Below are positions 24,254 through 32,630 of a DNA stretch of 46,535 bases, piece by piece. Where the stretch lies: assembly GCA_964511535.1 (NCBI GenBank), contig CAZEFW010000062.1:1-46535 (forward strand). Direction: 5' to 3'. Each line of letters begins with the position of its first letter. The stretch's first letter is position 1. Source of the stretch: CAZCFB01 sp964511535 (GTDB taxonomy: Bacteria; Myxococcota_A; Polyangia; GCA-2747355; CAZCFB01). Made by a program: the position numbers and the translations under genes. The notes below the pieces were generated by a model that was given only the letters and a program-made list of their open reading frames with translations, made no database searches and was not told the origin of the DNA.

Positions 24254-24296
24254 AAAATGTCAAGTGGTGGGGTCTGACCCCCCTATATGACATTTT
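24254..24296. repeat. REP-like palindromic element, copy C
   Basis: It is identical in its visible core to copy B. It ends one base from the stop codon (24298-24300) of the minus-strand DUF819 gene. Confidence 0.85.
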
Positions 24297-24297
24297 A

Positions 24298-25431
24298 TCA
24301 GGCGAGCAGTTTGCCGACGGCGACGCCGATGAAGGTGGCGCTCGCGTAGCCCAGGGTGCCGCACAGGATGGCGGGCACCACCAGGCCGGGCCAGCGGCGG
24401 CCGGCGGCCATGGCGGCGGCGGTGGTGGGGCCGCCCATGTTGGCGTTGGACGCGATGACCGCCTCGGCGAGATCCAGCCGGAACAGCCTGGCCGCCAGCA
24501 GCACAGCCGCCAGGTGCACGCTCAGGATGACGGCCGCGAACAGGAACAGCACCGGCCCCACCCGCAGCACCATGCCGATGTTGGCTGACGCGCCGATCAC
24601 CGCGAAGAACACCTGCATCAGCACCATGCCGATCACCTCGGCCCGGGCCAACCGGCCCATGACCGCCGGCGCCACCGTAGCCGCCGTGACGGTGAGGGCC
24701 GTGAGCGCGAGGATGCCGGCGCCCTTGATCCCCACCACACCCTGAAACCAGAACCCAACGGCGCATGCCCCGGCCGACAGGGCCAGGGCCGCCGTGGCCG
24801 TGGAGATGGTCACGCTGCCGCCCCCTGCCCCGCCCATGGCGCCGGCCACCGCGCCCTCTTTGACGCGCTGCCTGAACTGCCGCCGCAGCCAGGGCCAGCT
24901 CGGCAGCGCGAACAGCACCATGAAATAGACGGTCATCATCAGGTTGTCCGCGGCCACACCGGCGGACAGCAGGGTGCCGTCGCGCAGCCCCAGCGCCTCG
25001 GCGGCGCCGGCGTAGTTGATGGAGCCGCCGATGTAGGTGGCGCAGAACACACCGGCCAGCTTGTGCTCCTCCGGGCCCAGGTCCAGCAGCAGGGTGGCTA
25101 GCACCGTCCCCAGCACCGTGCCCACCCCTCCGGCGGCGAAGGCCACCAGGGGCGGCCCCGCCTCGCGCAGGATCCGGCGCAGGTCGGCCCGCAGCAGCAG
25201 CAGGGGGATGGCCAGGGGCACCAGGAACGACCAGACCACTCCATAGGTGGGGGCGTCCGCGGGGATGACCCTCAGGTTGGACAGCGCGAAGGTGATGAGC
25301 ATGGTGCTCACCGCGCCGGAGACGCGCCGGCCGAGGCCGGTCTGCTCCAGCCGGATCCCACCCCACGCCGCCAGGGCGAGCACCGCCCACAGGGTCCAGG
25401 CGTCAGAGGGAGGGATGAGGGGGGTGGTCAT
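24298..25431 (-). CDS. DUF819-family membrane protein (YjcL-like)
   Basis: This encodes 377 residues, almost entirely hydrophobic helices (about ten). The segment FCATYIGGSINYAGAAEALG and the following GVAADNLMMTVYFMVLFALP are the hallmark of DUF819. A second Gly-rich motif, SNANMGGPTTAAAMAAG, is the mirrored half of the fold. These proteins resemble transporters with inverted repeats; the substrate is unknown. It is downstream of asd by 45 bases on the same strand and ends against palindromic element C. Confidence 0.85.
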   Translation of the reverse strand: MTTPLIPPSDAWTLWAVLALAAWGGIRLEQTGLGRRVSGAVSTMLITFALSNLRVIPADAPTYGVVWSFLVPLAIPLLLLRADLRRILREAGPPLVAFAAGGVGTVLGTVLATLLLDLGPEEHKLAGVFCATYIGGSINYAGAAEALGLRDGTLLSAGVAADNLMMTVYFMVLFALPSWPWLRRQFRQRVKEGAVAGAMGGAGGGSVTISTATAALALSAGACAVGFWFQGVVGIKGAGILALTALTVTAATVAPAVMGRLARAEVIGMVLMQVFFAVIGASANIGMVLRVGPVLFLFAAVILSVHLAAVLLAARLFRLDLAEAVIASNANMGGPTTAAAMAAGRRWPGLVVPAILCGTLGYASATFIGVAVGKLLA

Positions 25432-25476
25432 GGGGGTCCAGTCAGAATAGCGGCTCGGGGTCGACTACGGCCACGG

Positions 25477-26481
25477 CTACGAGATTAGCAGCTCGGCGAT
25501 CTGAACGGCGTTGAGGGCGGCGCCCTTGAGCAGGTTGTCCGAGACGACCCACAGGTTCAGACCATGCTCGACGGAGGTGTCTCGCCGGATGCGCCCCACG
25601 TAGACCGGGTCGGCGTCGGCGCACGGCCTGGCCAGGGGGTAGCGGTTAGCGGCCGGATCGTCCACCACCTCCACGCCCGGCGCCTCGCGCAGCAGCGCCC
25701 GCGCCTCGTCGGCGCTCAGGGCCTGCTGCAGCTCCACGTTCACCGCCTCGCTGTGGCCCGTGATCACCGGCACGCGCACCGTGGTGGCGGTCACCGGCAG
25801 GTCGGGCAGCTCGAACATCTTGCGCGTCTCGTTGACCATCTTGACCTCCTCGGTGGTGTCGCCGCCGTCGAGGAAGTCGCCGATGTGGGGCAGGCACTCG
25901 CCCAGGATGCGGTGCGGGAACTTGTCCGGCTCCGGTTCGGGCTCGCCGCTCCAGTAAGCCCGTGACTGGCCCTCCAGGTCGGCCATGCCGCGCATTCCCG
26001 CGCCGGACACCGCCTGGTAGGTGGAGACCACCACCCGCTTCAGGCCCGCCGCCCTGTGCAGCGGCGCCAGCGCCACCACCATCTGGATCGTCGAGCAGTT
26101 CGGGTTGGCGATGATCCGCCGCGGCGCGTCCTGCAGGTGGTGCGGGTTCACCTCGGGCACCACCAGGGGCACGTCGTCGTGCATGCGAAAGTGGCTGGTG
26201 TTGTCCACCACCCACGCGCCTGCCGCCGCCGCCGCCGGCGCGAAGTCCCGGCTCACCGAGCCTCCCGCCGAAAAGAGCGCGATGTCGACCCCGGCGAAGC
26301 TCTCTTCGGTGAGCTCCTGCACCGGCACCTGCTCCTCCCGGAAGACCCGGGTCTGGCCCGCCGACCGCGCCGACGCCAGCAGCCGCAGCTCGCCCACCGG
26401 GAACCCCCGGCGCTCGAGCACCATGCACATCTTGCCCCCGACGGCGCCCGTGGCGCCCACCACCGCGACGGTGTAGCTCAT
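25477..26481 (-). CDS. asd: Aspartate-semialdehyde dehydrogenase
   Basis: This encodes 334 residues and reduces aspartyl phosphate to aspartate semialdehyde for lysine/diaminopimelate, threonine and methionine synthesis. The NADP-binding GATGAVGG is at residues 9-16, the catalytic Cys129 is in ANPNCSTIQ, and the catalytic His243 is in ITGHSEAVNVE; SHFRM and GLNLWVVSDNLLKGAALNA are also family signatures. GGAGAG lies just upstream of the ATG. It is 21 bases downstream of the transglutaminase gene on the same strand. Confidence 0.95.
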   Translation of the reverse strand: MSYTVAVVGATGAVGGKMCMVLERRGFPVGELRLLASARSAGQTRVFREEQVPVQELTEESFAGVDIALFSAGGSVSRDFAPAAAAAGAWVVDNTSHFRMHDDVPLVVPEVNPHHLQDAPRRIIANPNCSTIQMVVALAPLHRAAGLKRVVVSTYQAVSGAGMRGMADLEGQSRAYWSGEPEPEPDKFPHRILGECLPHIGDFLDGGDTTEEVKMVNETRKMFELPDLPVTATTVRVPVITGHSEAVNVELQQALSADEARALLREAPGVEVVDDPAANRYPLARPCADADPVYVGRIRRDTSVEHGLNLWVVSDNLLKGAALNAVQIAELLIS

Positions 26482-26502
26482 CTCTCCGGTTTCCTTTCCT
26501 CG

Positions 26503-28677
26503 TCAGGCTCCCTGCAGCCGCTGCTTGATCTCGGCCAGCAGCCCGTCGAGCTCGTGATCTTGCTCCGGCGTCAGCTCATCGCCGCCGAAGCGCACCGCAT
26601 AGTAGACGCGGGTGAAGCGCAGCACCAGATCAGCGGCCGGCGCCTCCGCCCTGGTCAGGCCCTCGGCGAACTCCAGAGCGGTGGTGCCCGGCGGCTTGTC
26701 ATGCCCTGCCCGGGCCAGCAGCGCCAGCAGCCGCCCGTACAGGCTCACCGCCGCGTGCGCTCGCTGCCCCAGCTCCCGCCGTCGCCGCAGCAGCGCCAGC
26801 AGCCTGCCCCCGTAGCGGTACCAGGCGAAGGCCGCCGCGGCCAGGCCGAGCACCACGCCGAGCACCACCCAGACCTGCCGGTTCTCCCGCATGAAGTTGC
26901 CGGGGTCCTGCCCCTTCTGCCGGAACACCTTGGCGATGCCGCGCACGAAGCGCAGCTGCTTGGCCAGGTCGTACTCCACCACGTAGCGAAACCAGCGCAG
27001 CCGCACGGCGTCCACGACCTGGCGCGCCCGCCCGAGCAGCCCCCCCGCCGCCGCGGACACCGCCCCCCCCGCGGGGGTTGGGTCCACGGTGACCCAGCCA
27101 GCGTTGCTGTAGAGCACCTCCACCCAGGCGTGGGCATCGCCGTGACGCACCGCCAGGTACTTGCCGTAGGCGTTCCACGCCCCGCCCACGAAGCCGTTGA
27201 CCTGCCGCGTGTGCACCCCAACATGGCGCAGCAGCAGCGCCATGGCCGAGGCGAAGTATTCGCAGTGGCCGCGCTTCGTATCGAACAGAAACTCGTCCAC
27301 CGGCTCGGCCCCCCGCTTGTGGGTCAGCCGGATGTCGTAGGGATAGTTCTTGATCAGGTAGTCGCGCACGGCGGTGACCTTGCCGTGCACCGAGGTCTGC
27401 CCCCTGGTGATCTGCAGCGCCAGGTTGCGCACCCGCGCCGGCAGGGTGCTCGGGACCTGCAAGAAGCGGTTGAACCGCGGGTCGGTCACGGGCTGGGCCA
27501 GCGCCAGCATCGCCGGGGTCACCGACGGCGGGTGTGACCAGGCGTGGTAGATCACCCCCGCCCGCCCCTTGTCCCGGGCGCGGATCTCGCCCAGAGAGGT
27601 GATGGCGGGCTTGAAGTGGCGCCGGTTGCCCACCGCCCGCCAGCCCACGTTGAGCGCCACGGGCCGATCCGCCGCGAAGATCACGCTGGAGCCCAGGGGC
27701 TCGAGGTAGATCACCTGCTCCAGCAGGTTTTCGCGCACGTAGCCGGCGTCGAACTTGGTCGGCAGCCCCGGGGCGCTCATCACCCGGTACATGCCGTCCT
27801 CGTAATCGAGCGGGATGTACCGCCCGGCGATGTCCTTGCCCTGGCTCCACTCGCCGTCGGCGTAGTGGTCGTAGACCGACCCGCGCCAGTAGTGGCTCCT
27901 GGCCGGACGGCCAGCGGGGAAGGTGACCCGCATGGCCACCTGCGGGTTGTCCCGGATGGTGCCGTGCTGGCCCAGCTGCACCTTCTCGCTGAACCCCACC
28001 ATGGTGACGCCGCCGCGCCGCGCGCCGAGGAACAGGCCGAACCCCACCCGCGGGAAGCCGAGGAACACCACCGCGCTGGCCAACAGCACCCCCAGCGCCA
28101 CCAGGGACGTGCCCGCCAGGAAGGGCGCCCCGACGATGCGCCGGGAGTTGAGGATCCGCTCCACCTCCACCTTCTCGCTCTGGCCCTCGGCGGCGTGGCG
28201 CAGCAGGTAGTTCTCCTCCATCTCGCGCCGCAAGTGGAACAGGGTCAGCGCCCACACGGTGAACACCACGTACAGCGCGAAGCACACCGCGTAGGACAGA
28301 TCGGTGTTGAGGGTGGTGGCGGCCACGAGCACCAGGAACGACACCACGTAGGCCTGGCGGTAGTCCTTGCTCGTCACCCGGTTGAACAGCTTGTTGACCA
28401 GCACGAACAGCAGGAAGTGGATCCCGGCGTTGATCACGGGCCCGTCGTGCAGCACGTCGATGACCAGGTAGGCGAAGAACGCCAGGGTGGCCATGTTCCA
28501 GAAGGTGGCCCAGCGATCCAGGGGCAGCCGCGCCGGGTTGACGAACCAGCTGGCGACGATGGCCACGAATGAGAGCGCCTTGGCCAGGGTGCTGATCTCG
28601 GGGCTGAACCAGAGGGACGCCACCGCGGCGGTGACCATCAGGTAGGAGGCGAGCTTGTGCACCAGGGAGAAGCGCAT
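26503..28677 (-). CDS. Membrane transglutaminase-like protein (DUF3488 / TgpA-like)
   Basis: This encodes 724 residues from the ATG at 28677. The N-terminal third has six or so membrane helices (DUF3488-type). A periplasmic transglutaminase-core domain follows with the triad Cys in RGHCEYFASAMALLLRHVG, His in GDAHAWVEV and Asp in TVDPTPAGG. Another membrane helix (VWVVLGVVLGLAAAAFAWYR) and a C-terminal DUF4129-like cytoplasmic domain (TALEFAEGLTRAE ... YYAVRFGG) complete the TgpA-type architecture. The start codon is two bases from the end of the DUF58 gene. With MoxR and DUF58 this is the widespread envelope-stress or protein-processing cluster whose exact substrates are not known. Confidence 0.9.
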   Translation of the reverse strand: MRFSLVHKLASYLMVTAAVASLWFSPEISTLAKALSFVAIVASWFVNPARLPLDRWATFWNMATLAFFAYLVIDVLHDGPVINAGIHFLLFVLVNKLFNRVTSKDYRQAYVVSFLVLVAATTLNTDLSYAVCFALYVVFTVWALTLFHLRREMEENYLLRHAAEGQSEKVEVERILNSRRIVGAPFLAGTSLVALGVLLASAVVFLGFPRVGFGLFLGARRGGVTMVGFSEKVQLGQHGTIRDNPQVAMRVTFPAGRPARSHYWRGSVYDHYADGEWSQGKDIAGRYIPLDYEDGMYRVMSAPGLPTKFDAGYVRENLLEQVIYLEPLGSSVIFAADRPVALNVGWRAVGNRRHFKPAITSLGEIRARDKGRAGVIYHAWSHPPSVTPAMLALAQPVTDPRFNRFLQVPSTLPARVRNLALQITRGQTSVHGKVTAVRDYLIKNYPYDIRLTHKRGAEPVDEFLFDTKRGHCEYFASAMALLLRHVGVHTRQVNGFVGGAWNAYGKYLAVRHGDAHAWVEVLYSNAGWVTVDPTPAGGAVSAAAGGLLGRARQVVDAVRLRWFRYVVEYDLAKQLRFVRGIAKVFRQKGQDPGNFMRENRQVWVVLGVVLGLAAAAFAWYRYGGRLLALLRRRRELGQRAHAAVSLYGRLLALLARAGHDKPPGTTALEFAEGLTRAEAPAADLVLRFTRVYYAVRFGGDELTPEQDHELDGLLAEIKQRLQGA

Positions 28678-28678
28678 G

Positions 28679-29722
28679 CTACGCGGCCCTCGCTGGCGGC
28701 CGGCCAAGGGAGCAGCCGCCGCGGCTGACGAAGATGCACGACGCGCCTGGCGCCGGATCCAGGGCCCAGGGGCGCTCGTCAGGCGTGAAGGCCACCACCG
28801 CCAGCGCCCGCAGCACCCGGGTCAGGTGGACCTGCCCTGCCCCGTCGGGGATGCCGCCGTCCCGGGTGACCAGGGCGATGGAGTACCCCCGGTCGATGTA
28901 GTGCATGGCCAGGGACGCGGCCAGGCTCACGGCGCGCTCCTGGCGGTCGAGGTCCTCGTCGCTCAGGGCCGGCTCGCCCATGGTGTCGAGGAAGATGGCC
29001 ATGCGGCGGCCGCGCTGGTCCTCGTGTTGGCGCACCACCAGCCGCCCCTGCCGGGCCGACTTGCGCCAGTGGATATCCCGCGGATCGTCCCCCTCCTGGT
29101 ACTCGCGCAGGGCGAAGAAGTCCCCGCGCCGGTCCAGCTTGTGGGTGTGCTGCTCGCTGGGCGACTCGGCGTCGCTGGCGGGCGGCGTCACCGGGAACAC
29201 CGCGGGAAACACCAGCACCTCGCCGGCCTGGTCCAGCTCCCGCGACTTGCGGAAGAAGGTGAACGGGAAGCGCGTGCTGACGCGGAAGCCGGTGAACCGG
29301 TAGGCGCCGCGCCGGTCGAAGCTGTGCCGGTAAGAGGTGACCTGGGTTCGCCCCGCGGGGGTCTTGAGGAAGTAGCAGCGCCGCTCCAGCGCATCGCCGC
29401 CGAGCATGTCCTCCACCTCGATGGAGAAGGAGGGCAGCCGCTTTCGTGGGTTGCACAGCGCGATGCCCATGAGGAACGGGCTGCCAGCGAAGATCCGATC
29501 GGGCGGGCGCCGCTCCACGGTGAGTTTCTGCAGCGACAGCTCTGACAGCACGCCGCTGCCCACGATGAGCGACATCATCATGCCGAGCAGCAGGTAGAGA
29601 AGGTTGTTGCCGGTGTTGATGGCCGCGAAGCCGATGGCCAGGGTCAGCGCGACGAAGTACTTGCCCTCGCGGGTGAAGCGGAGGCGACGCGGCGGCCGAA
29701 AGAAGCTGCGGAGGCGGGACAT
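28679..29722 (-). CDS. DUF58 domain protein
   Basis: This encodes 347 residues. Two N-terminal membrane helices (YFVALTLAIGFAAINTGNNLLY and LLLGMMMSLIVGSGVLS) precede an immunoglobulin-like region and then the DUF58 domain with the diagnostic DPRDIHWRKSARQGRLVVRQ. A von Willebrand-like strand follows (RMAIFLDTM). DUF58 proteins work with MoxR ATPases. It starts eight bases after the moxR stop and ends one base before the transglutaminase start, so all three form one operon. Confidence 0.92.
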   Translation of the reverse strand: MSRLRSFFRPPRRLRFTREGKYFVALTLAIGFAAINTGNNLLYLLLGMMMSLIVGSGVLSELSLQKLTVERRPPDRIFAGSPFLMGIALCNPRKRLPSFSIEVEDMLGGDALERRCYFLKTPAGRTQVTSYRHSFDRRGAYRFTGFRVSTRFPFTFFRKSRELDQAGEVLVFPAVFPVTPPASDAESPSEQHTHKLDRRGDFFALREYQEGDDPRDIHWRKSARQGRLVVRQHEDQRGRRMAIFLDTMGEPALSDEDLDRQERAVSLAASLAMHYIDRGYSIALVTRDGGIPDGAGQVHLTRVLRALAVVAFTPDERPWALDPAPGASCIFVSRGGCSLGRPPARAA

Positions 29723-29730
29723 GGGCCGCG

Positions 29731-30741
29731 TCAGGCGGGGACGGGCACCCGCTCCAGCACCTCGCTCAGCACCCGCTCCGCCTCCTCGCGGGTGCGGCCC
29801 AGGGACTCCTGGGGCGCGGAGGTGACCACGCGGTGGGCCAGGCAGGGCAGCGCCAGGGACTTGAAGTCGTCGGGCACGCAGTAGCCACGCCCCTCCACCA
29901 GGGCCAGCGCCTGGGCGGCGCGGTACCAGGAGATGGCGCCACGGGTGCTCACGCCGAGGGAGAGGAACGGGGAGCGACGGGTCTCGGCCACCAGCGCCAT
30001 GACATAGTCCAGCAGCGCCGGGTCGACCTTCACCCGGTCCACCTGCTTCTGGATGTGGCGCACCGTGTCGAGGGTGACCGCCGGCTTGATCCCCTCCACC
30101 GGGTCGAAGCCTCCCCGCTCGGCGATGACGCGCTTCTCTTCCGGCTGGGACGGGTACCCCATGCGCAGGCGCAGCAGGAACCGGTCCATCTGGGACTCGG
30201 GCAGCGGGTAGGTGCCGTAGTGCTCCAGCGGGTTCTGGGTGGCCACCACCACGAAGGGGTCCTCCAGCGGGTAGGTCTTGTTGTCCACCGAGACCTGGCC
30301 CTCGCTGAGCGCCTCGAGCAAGGAGGACTGGGTGCGCGGCGTGGTGCGGTTGATCTCGTCTGCGAGCACCACGTTGGCGAAGATCGGCCCCGGCTTGAAC
30401 TCGAAGGCGTTGGCCTGCTGGTTGAACACCGACACGCCGATGATGTCCGACGGCAGCAGGTCGCTGGTGAACTGGATCCGGCGCACGGTGCCGCCTAGGG
30501 CCTGCGCGAGGGCGCGCGCCAGGGTGGTCTTTCCCACGCCAGGTACGTCCTCCAGCAGCACATGGCCGCGCGCGAAGAGGCAGGTCACGAGCAGCCGGAT
30601 CACGTCCGCCTTGCCGCGGATGACCCGGCTGACCACCTGCTGGATCGCCTCGGCCACCTGGGCCGGACGCACTTCCTGTTCGCTGGGGATGGCCGACACC
30701 GGGTTGCGCTCCTCTGGTCGAGATACGGCTTCCAAGGCCAT
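29731..30741 (-). CDS. MoxR-family AAA+ ATPase
   Basis: This encodes 336 residues from the ATG at 30741, which has AGGTG five bases upstream; a longer frame has no such site. Walker A is EDVPGVGKTTLA, Walker B is VVLADEINRTTPRTQ, followed by sensor 1 ATQNP and the arginine-finger segment MDRFLLRLRMGYP. MoxR ATPases act as chaperone-like remodelers for DUF58 and von Willebrand A partners. It leads the MoxR-DUF58-transglutaminase operon. A von Willebrand A protein gene is divergently placed 124 bases away, which may share the regulatory region. Confidence 0.95.
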   Translation of the reverse strand: MALEAVSRPEERNPVSAIPSEQEVRPAQVAEAIQQVVSRVIRGKADVIRLLVTCLFARGHVLLEDVPGVGKTTLARALAQALGGTVRRIQFTSDLLPSDIIGVSVFNQQANAFEFKPGPIFANVVLADEINRTTPRTQSSLLEALSEGQVSVDNKTYPLEDPFVVVATQNPLEHYGTYPLPESQMDRFLLRLRMGYPSQPEEKRVIAERGGFDPVEGIKPAVTLDTVRHIQKQVDRVKVDPALLDYVMALVAETRRSPFLSLGVSTRGAISWYRAAQALALVEGRGYCVPDDFKSLALPCLAHRVVTSAPQESLGRTREEAERVLSEVLERVPVPA

Positions 30742-30865
30742 GAAACACCTCATATTAACACGCTGAATAGTACGCGCGAGGGGGCTGGAGATTTTCCTTA
30801 GACCTTCCCAGGGGTCAGTGCGTTGTAACTGAATCAGCGCACAAACATCAGCTCCAGGAGACATC

Positions 30866-32095
30866 ATGTCGAGATCATCCAAACGCACAGTCACCGCAAC
30901 CATCGTGATCTCCGCCGTCTGCGCGTTGGGCGTCGCGGTGGCCATCGCCGGCCGTCAGGGCGATGCCGCCGCCTCGAACCCCAAGCAGAAGGTGGTGTTC
31001 ACCAGCCCGGGCGAGGACCCCGTCAAGCCGGTCAAGAAGGTGAAGCGCCAGGTGATCAAGGTCGTCGAGAAGAAGATCACGGAGCCGCCCAAGGTGGACG
31101 TGGTGTTCGTGCTGGACACCACCGGCAGCATGGGCGGGCTCATCGCCGGCGCCAAGAAGAAGATCTGGGCCATCGCCAACCAGATCGTCAGCGGGCAGCC
31201 CCGCCCCGACGTTCGCCTCGGCCTCATCGGCTATCGCGACCGCGGCGACGACTATGTCACCCGCCGCTACGACCTGACCGAGGACATCGACGATGTGTAC
31301 GCCCGGCTGCGGCGGTTCCGCGCTCAGGGCGGCGGCGACACCCCGGAGCATGTCAACCGCGCCCTGCGCGACGCGCTGCACAAGATGAGCTGGCGCGAGG
31401 GCCAGGACGTGCTGAAGCTGGTCTTCCTGGTGGGCGACGCCCCGCCACACGAGGGCCGCGACGGGCTGTACTCCACGAAGCTGGCCAAGTCGGCCGCCGA
31501 TCGGGGCATCGTCATCAACGCGGTGCGCTGCGGCCACATGGGCACCACCAGGCGCGCCTGGACCCGCATCGCCAAGCTGAGCGGCGGCATGTACGCCTCC
31601 ATCCGGCAGGACGGCGCCATGGTGGCCATGAAGACCCCGGTGGATGCCGAGCTGAAGAAGCTCAACATGGAGCTGTCGAGCACCATCCTGCCCACCGGCG
31701 GCGCGGCGAAGAAGGCCGCGGCGCGGCGGCGGGTGACCCTCAACGCCGCCATGGCCGCCGAGGTGCAGGCCGAGAGCGCCCGCTACCGCGCGGCCTCGGG
31801 CAAGCTGGACAGCGCCGATCTGCTCGACAACCTCAAGAAGGGCAAGGACCTCGACGCGTTCGAGGACGACGAGCTGCCGGCGCCGGTGGCCGCCATGCCC
31901 AAGGCCAGTCGCAAGGCGTACGTGGCCGGCGTGGCCAGCAAGCGCGCCGAGCTGAAGCGCAAGATCCGGAAGCTTTCCAGGAAGCGCGCCGCCTACGTCA
32001 AGGCCAAGAAGCCCGCCAGCCGGGCCAAGTCCTTCGACGACACCATCGGCGAGGCGCTCAAGGCTCAGGGCGCGAAGATCGGCGTGGCCTACTAA
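30866..32095 (+). CDS. Exported von Willebrand factor A domain protein
   Basis: This encodes 409 residues preceded by CCAGGAGACATC. An N-terminal membrane segment (TATIVISAVCALGVAVAIAG) acts as a signal or anchor. The vWA domain (about 77-250) begins VDVVFVLDTTGSMGG with a DTTGS metal-site (MIDAS) variant at 84-88, then GGGDTPEHV and FLVGDAPPHEG. The C-terminal third is Lys/Arg/Ala-rich and helical (KRAELKRKIRKLSRKRAAYV), possibly coiled-coil or nucleic-acid/anionic-polymer binding. It is divergent from moxR; MoxR systems often include a vWA protein, so a functional link is plausible but inferred. Confidence 0.88.
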   Translation: MSRSSKRTVTATIVISAVCALGVAVAIAGRQGDAAASNPKQKVVFTSPGEDPVKPVKKVKRQVIKVVEKKITEPPKVDVVFVLDTTGSMGGLIAGAKKKIWAIANQIVSGQPRPDVRLGLIGYRDRGDDYVTRRYDLTEDIDDVYARLRRFRAQGGGDTPEHVNRALRDALHKMSWREGQDVLKLVFLVGDAPPHEGRDGLYSTKLAKSAADRGIVINAVRCGHMGTTRRAWTRIAKLSGGMYASIRQDGAMVAMKTPVDAELKKLNMELSSTILPTGGAAKKAAARRRVTLNAAMAAEVQAESARYRAASGKLDSADLLDNLKKGKDLDAFEDDELPAPVAAMPKASRKAYVAGVASKRAELKRKIRKLSRKRAAYVKAKKPASRAKSFDDTIGEALKAQGAKIGVAY

Positions 32096-32127
32096 TCCCA
32101 CTAGACCGCTGACCCTCCCCTAATTGC

Positions 32128-32156
32128 TTGACCCTCTCCGTACCTGAGTTGAGAAT
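32128..32156 (+). promoter_or_regulatory. Candidate promoter giving a leaderless transcript
   Basis: TTGACC (32128-32133) and GAGAAT (32151-32156) are spaced by 17 bases. The expected start of transcription, 6-7 bases on, falls at or next to the ATG at 32163. No Shine-Dalgarno precedes that ATG, consistent with leaderless translation. Confidence 0.45.
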
Positions 32157-32162
32157 GTCTCT

Positions 32163-32609
32163 ATGTTCAAGAGACTACTTTCTTTGCTTGCGACATCTCT
32201 ATTTGCTCTCTATGTCATGGCGGCTTGTAGTGGGGGATCAACCGAGGTCCCACCCGACCAGGGCGTCCAGAAGGACACCGGCGGCAAGGCCGACTGGGCC
32301 GCAGACTGGTGGCCCTACAAGGACGGCAAGGCCCAGAATGACGGGCCGGTGACCCAGAAAGACGGACCGGTGACCCAGAATGACGGGCCGGTGACCCAGA
32401 ATGACGGGCCGGTGACCCAGCAGGACGGGCCGGTGACTCAGCAAGACGGGCCGGTGACGCCCCCGGACGGCCCCCAGCCGCCCCCGGATGGCCCCCCGCC
32501 GCCCCCGGACCTGCTGCAGCCGGCGGACATGACGCCGGACCAGCCGTACACCCCGCCGTCAGCCAGCCAGAGCCCCTGGAAGTTCCAGATGGGCTGGCGC
32601 ATCCCCTAA
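32163..32609 (+). CDS. Repeat-containing lipoprotein (DGPVTQ repeats)
   Basis: This encodes 148 residues. A signal sequence ends in the lipobox MAAC (about Cys22). The mature protein is low in complexity: six copies of a seven-residue unit (NDGPVTQ, variants KDGPVTQ, QDGPVTQ), then Pro/Asp-rich PPDGP repeats, and a short hydrophobic end (QSPWKFQMGWRIP). It looks like a stalk or spacer rather than an enzyme. It is in the same direction as the vWA gene upstream and the M16 peptidases downstream. Confidence 0.75.
   Translation: MFKRLLSLLATSLFALYVMAACSGGSTEVPPDQGVQKDTGGKADWAADWWPYKDGKAQNDGPVTQKDGPVTQNDGPVTQNDGPVTQQDGPVTQQDGPVTPPDGPQPPPDGPPPPPDLLQPADMTPDQPYTPPSASQSPWKFQMGWRIP
32337..32462. repeat. 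Six 21-bp tandem repeats
   Basis: Six head-to-tail 21-bp units (AATGACGGGCCGGTGACCCAG type) encode the DGPVTQ heptapeptides. Units 1, 3 and 4 are identical. Loss or gain of whole units keeps the frame, allowing length variation of the lipoprotein. Confidence 0.92.
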
Positions 32610-32630
32610 GTCCGGCTCACCCTCACATAC

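Noticed and set aside
28679..30748. A single fused MoxR-DUF58 protein
   Set aside because: The frame that continues upstream of DUF58 reads through moxR out of frame; MoxR and DUF58 are separate genes with their own start and stop.
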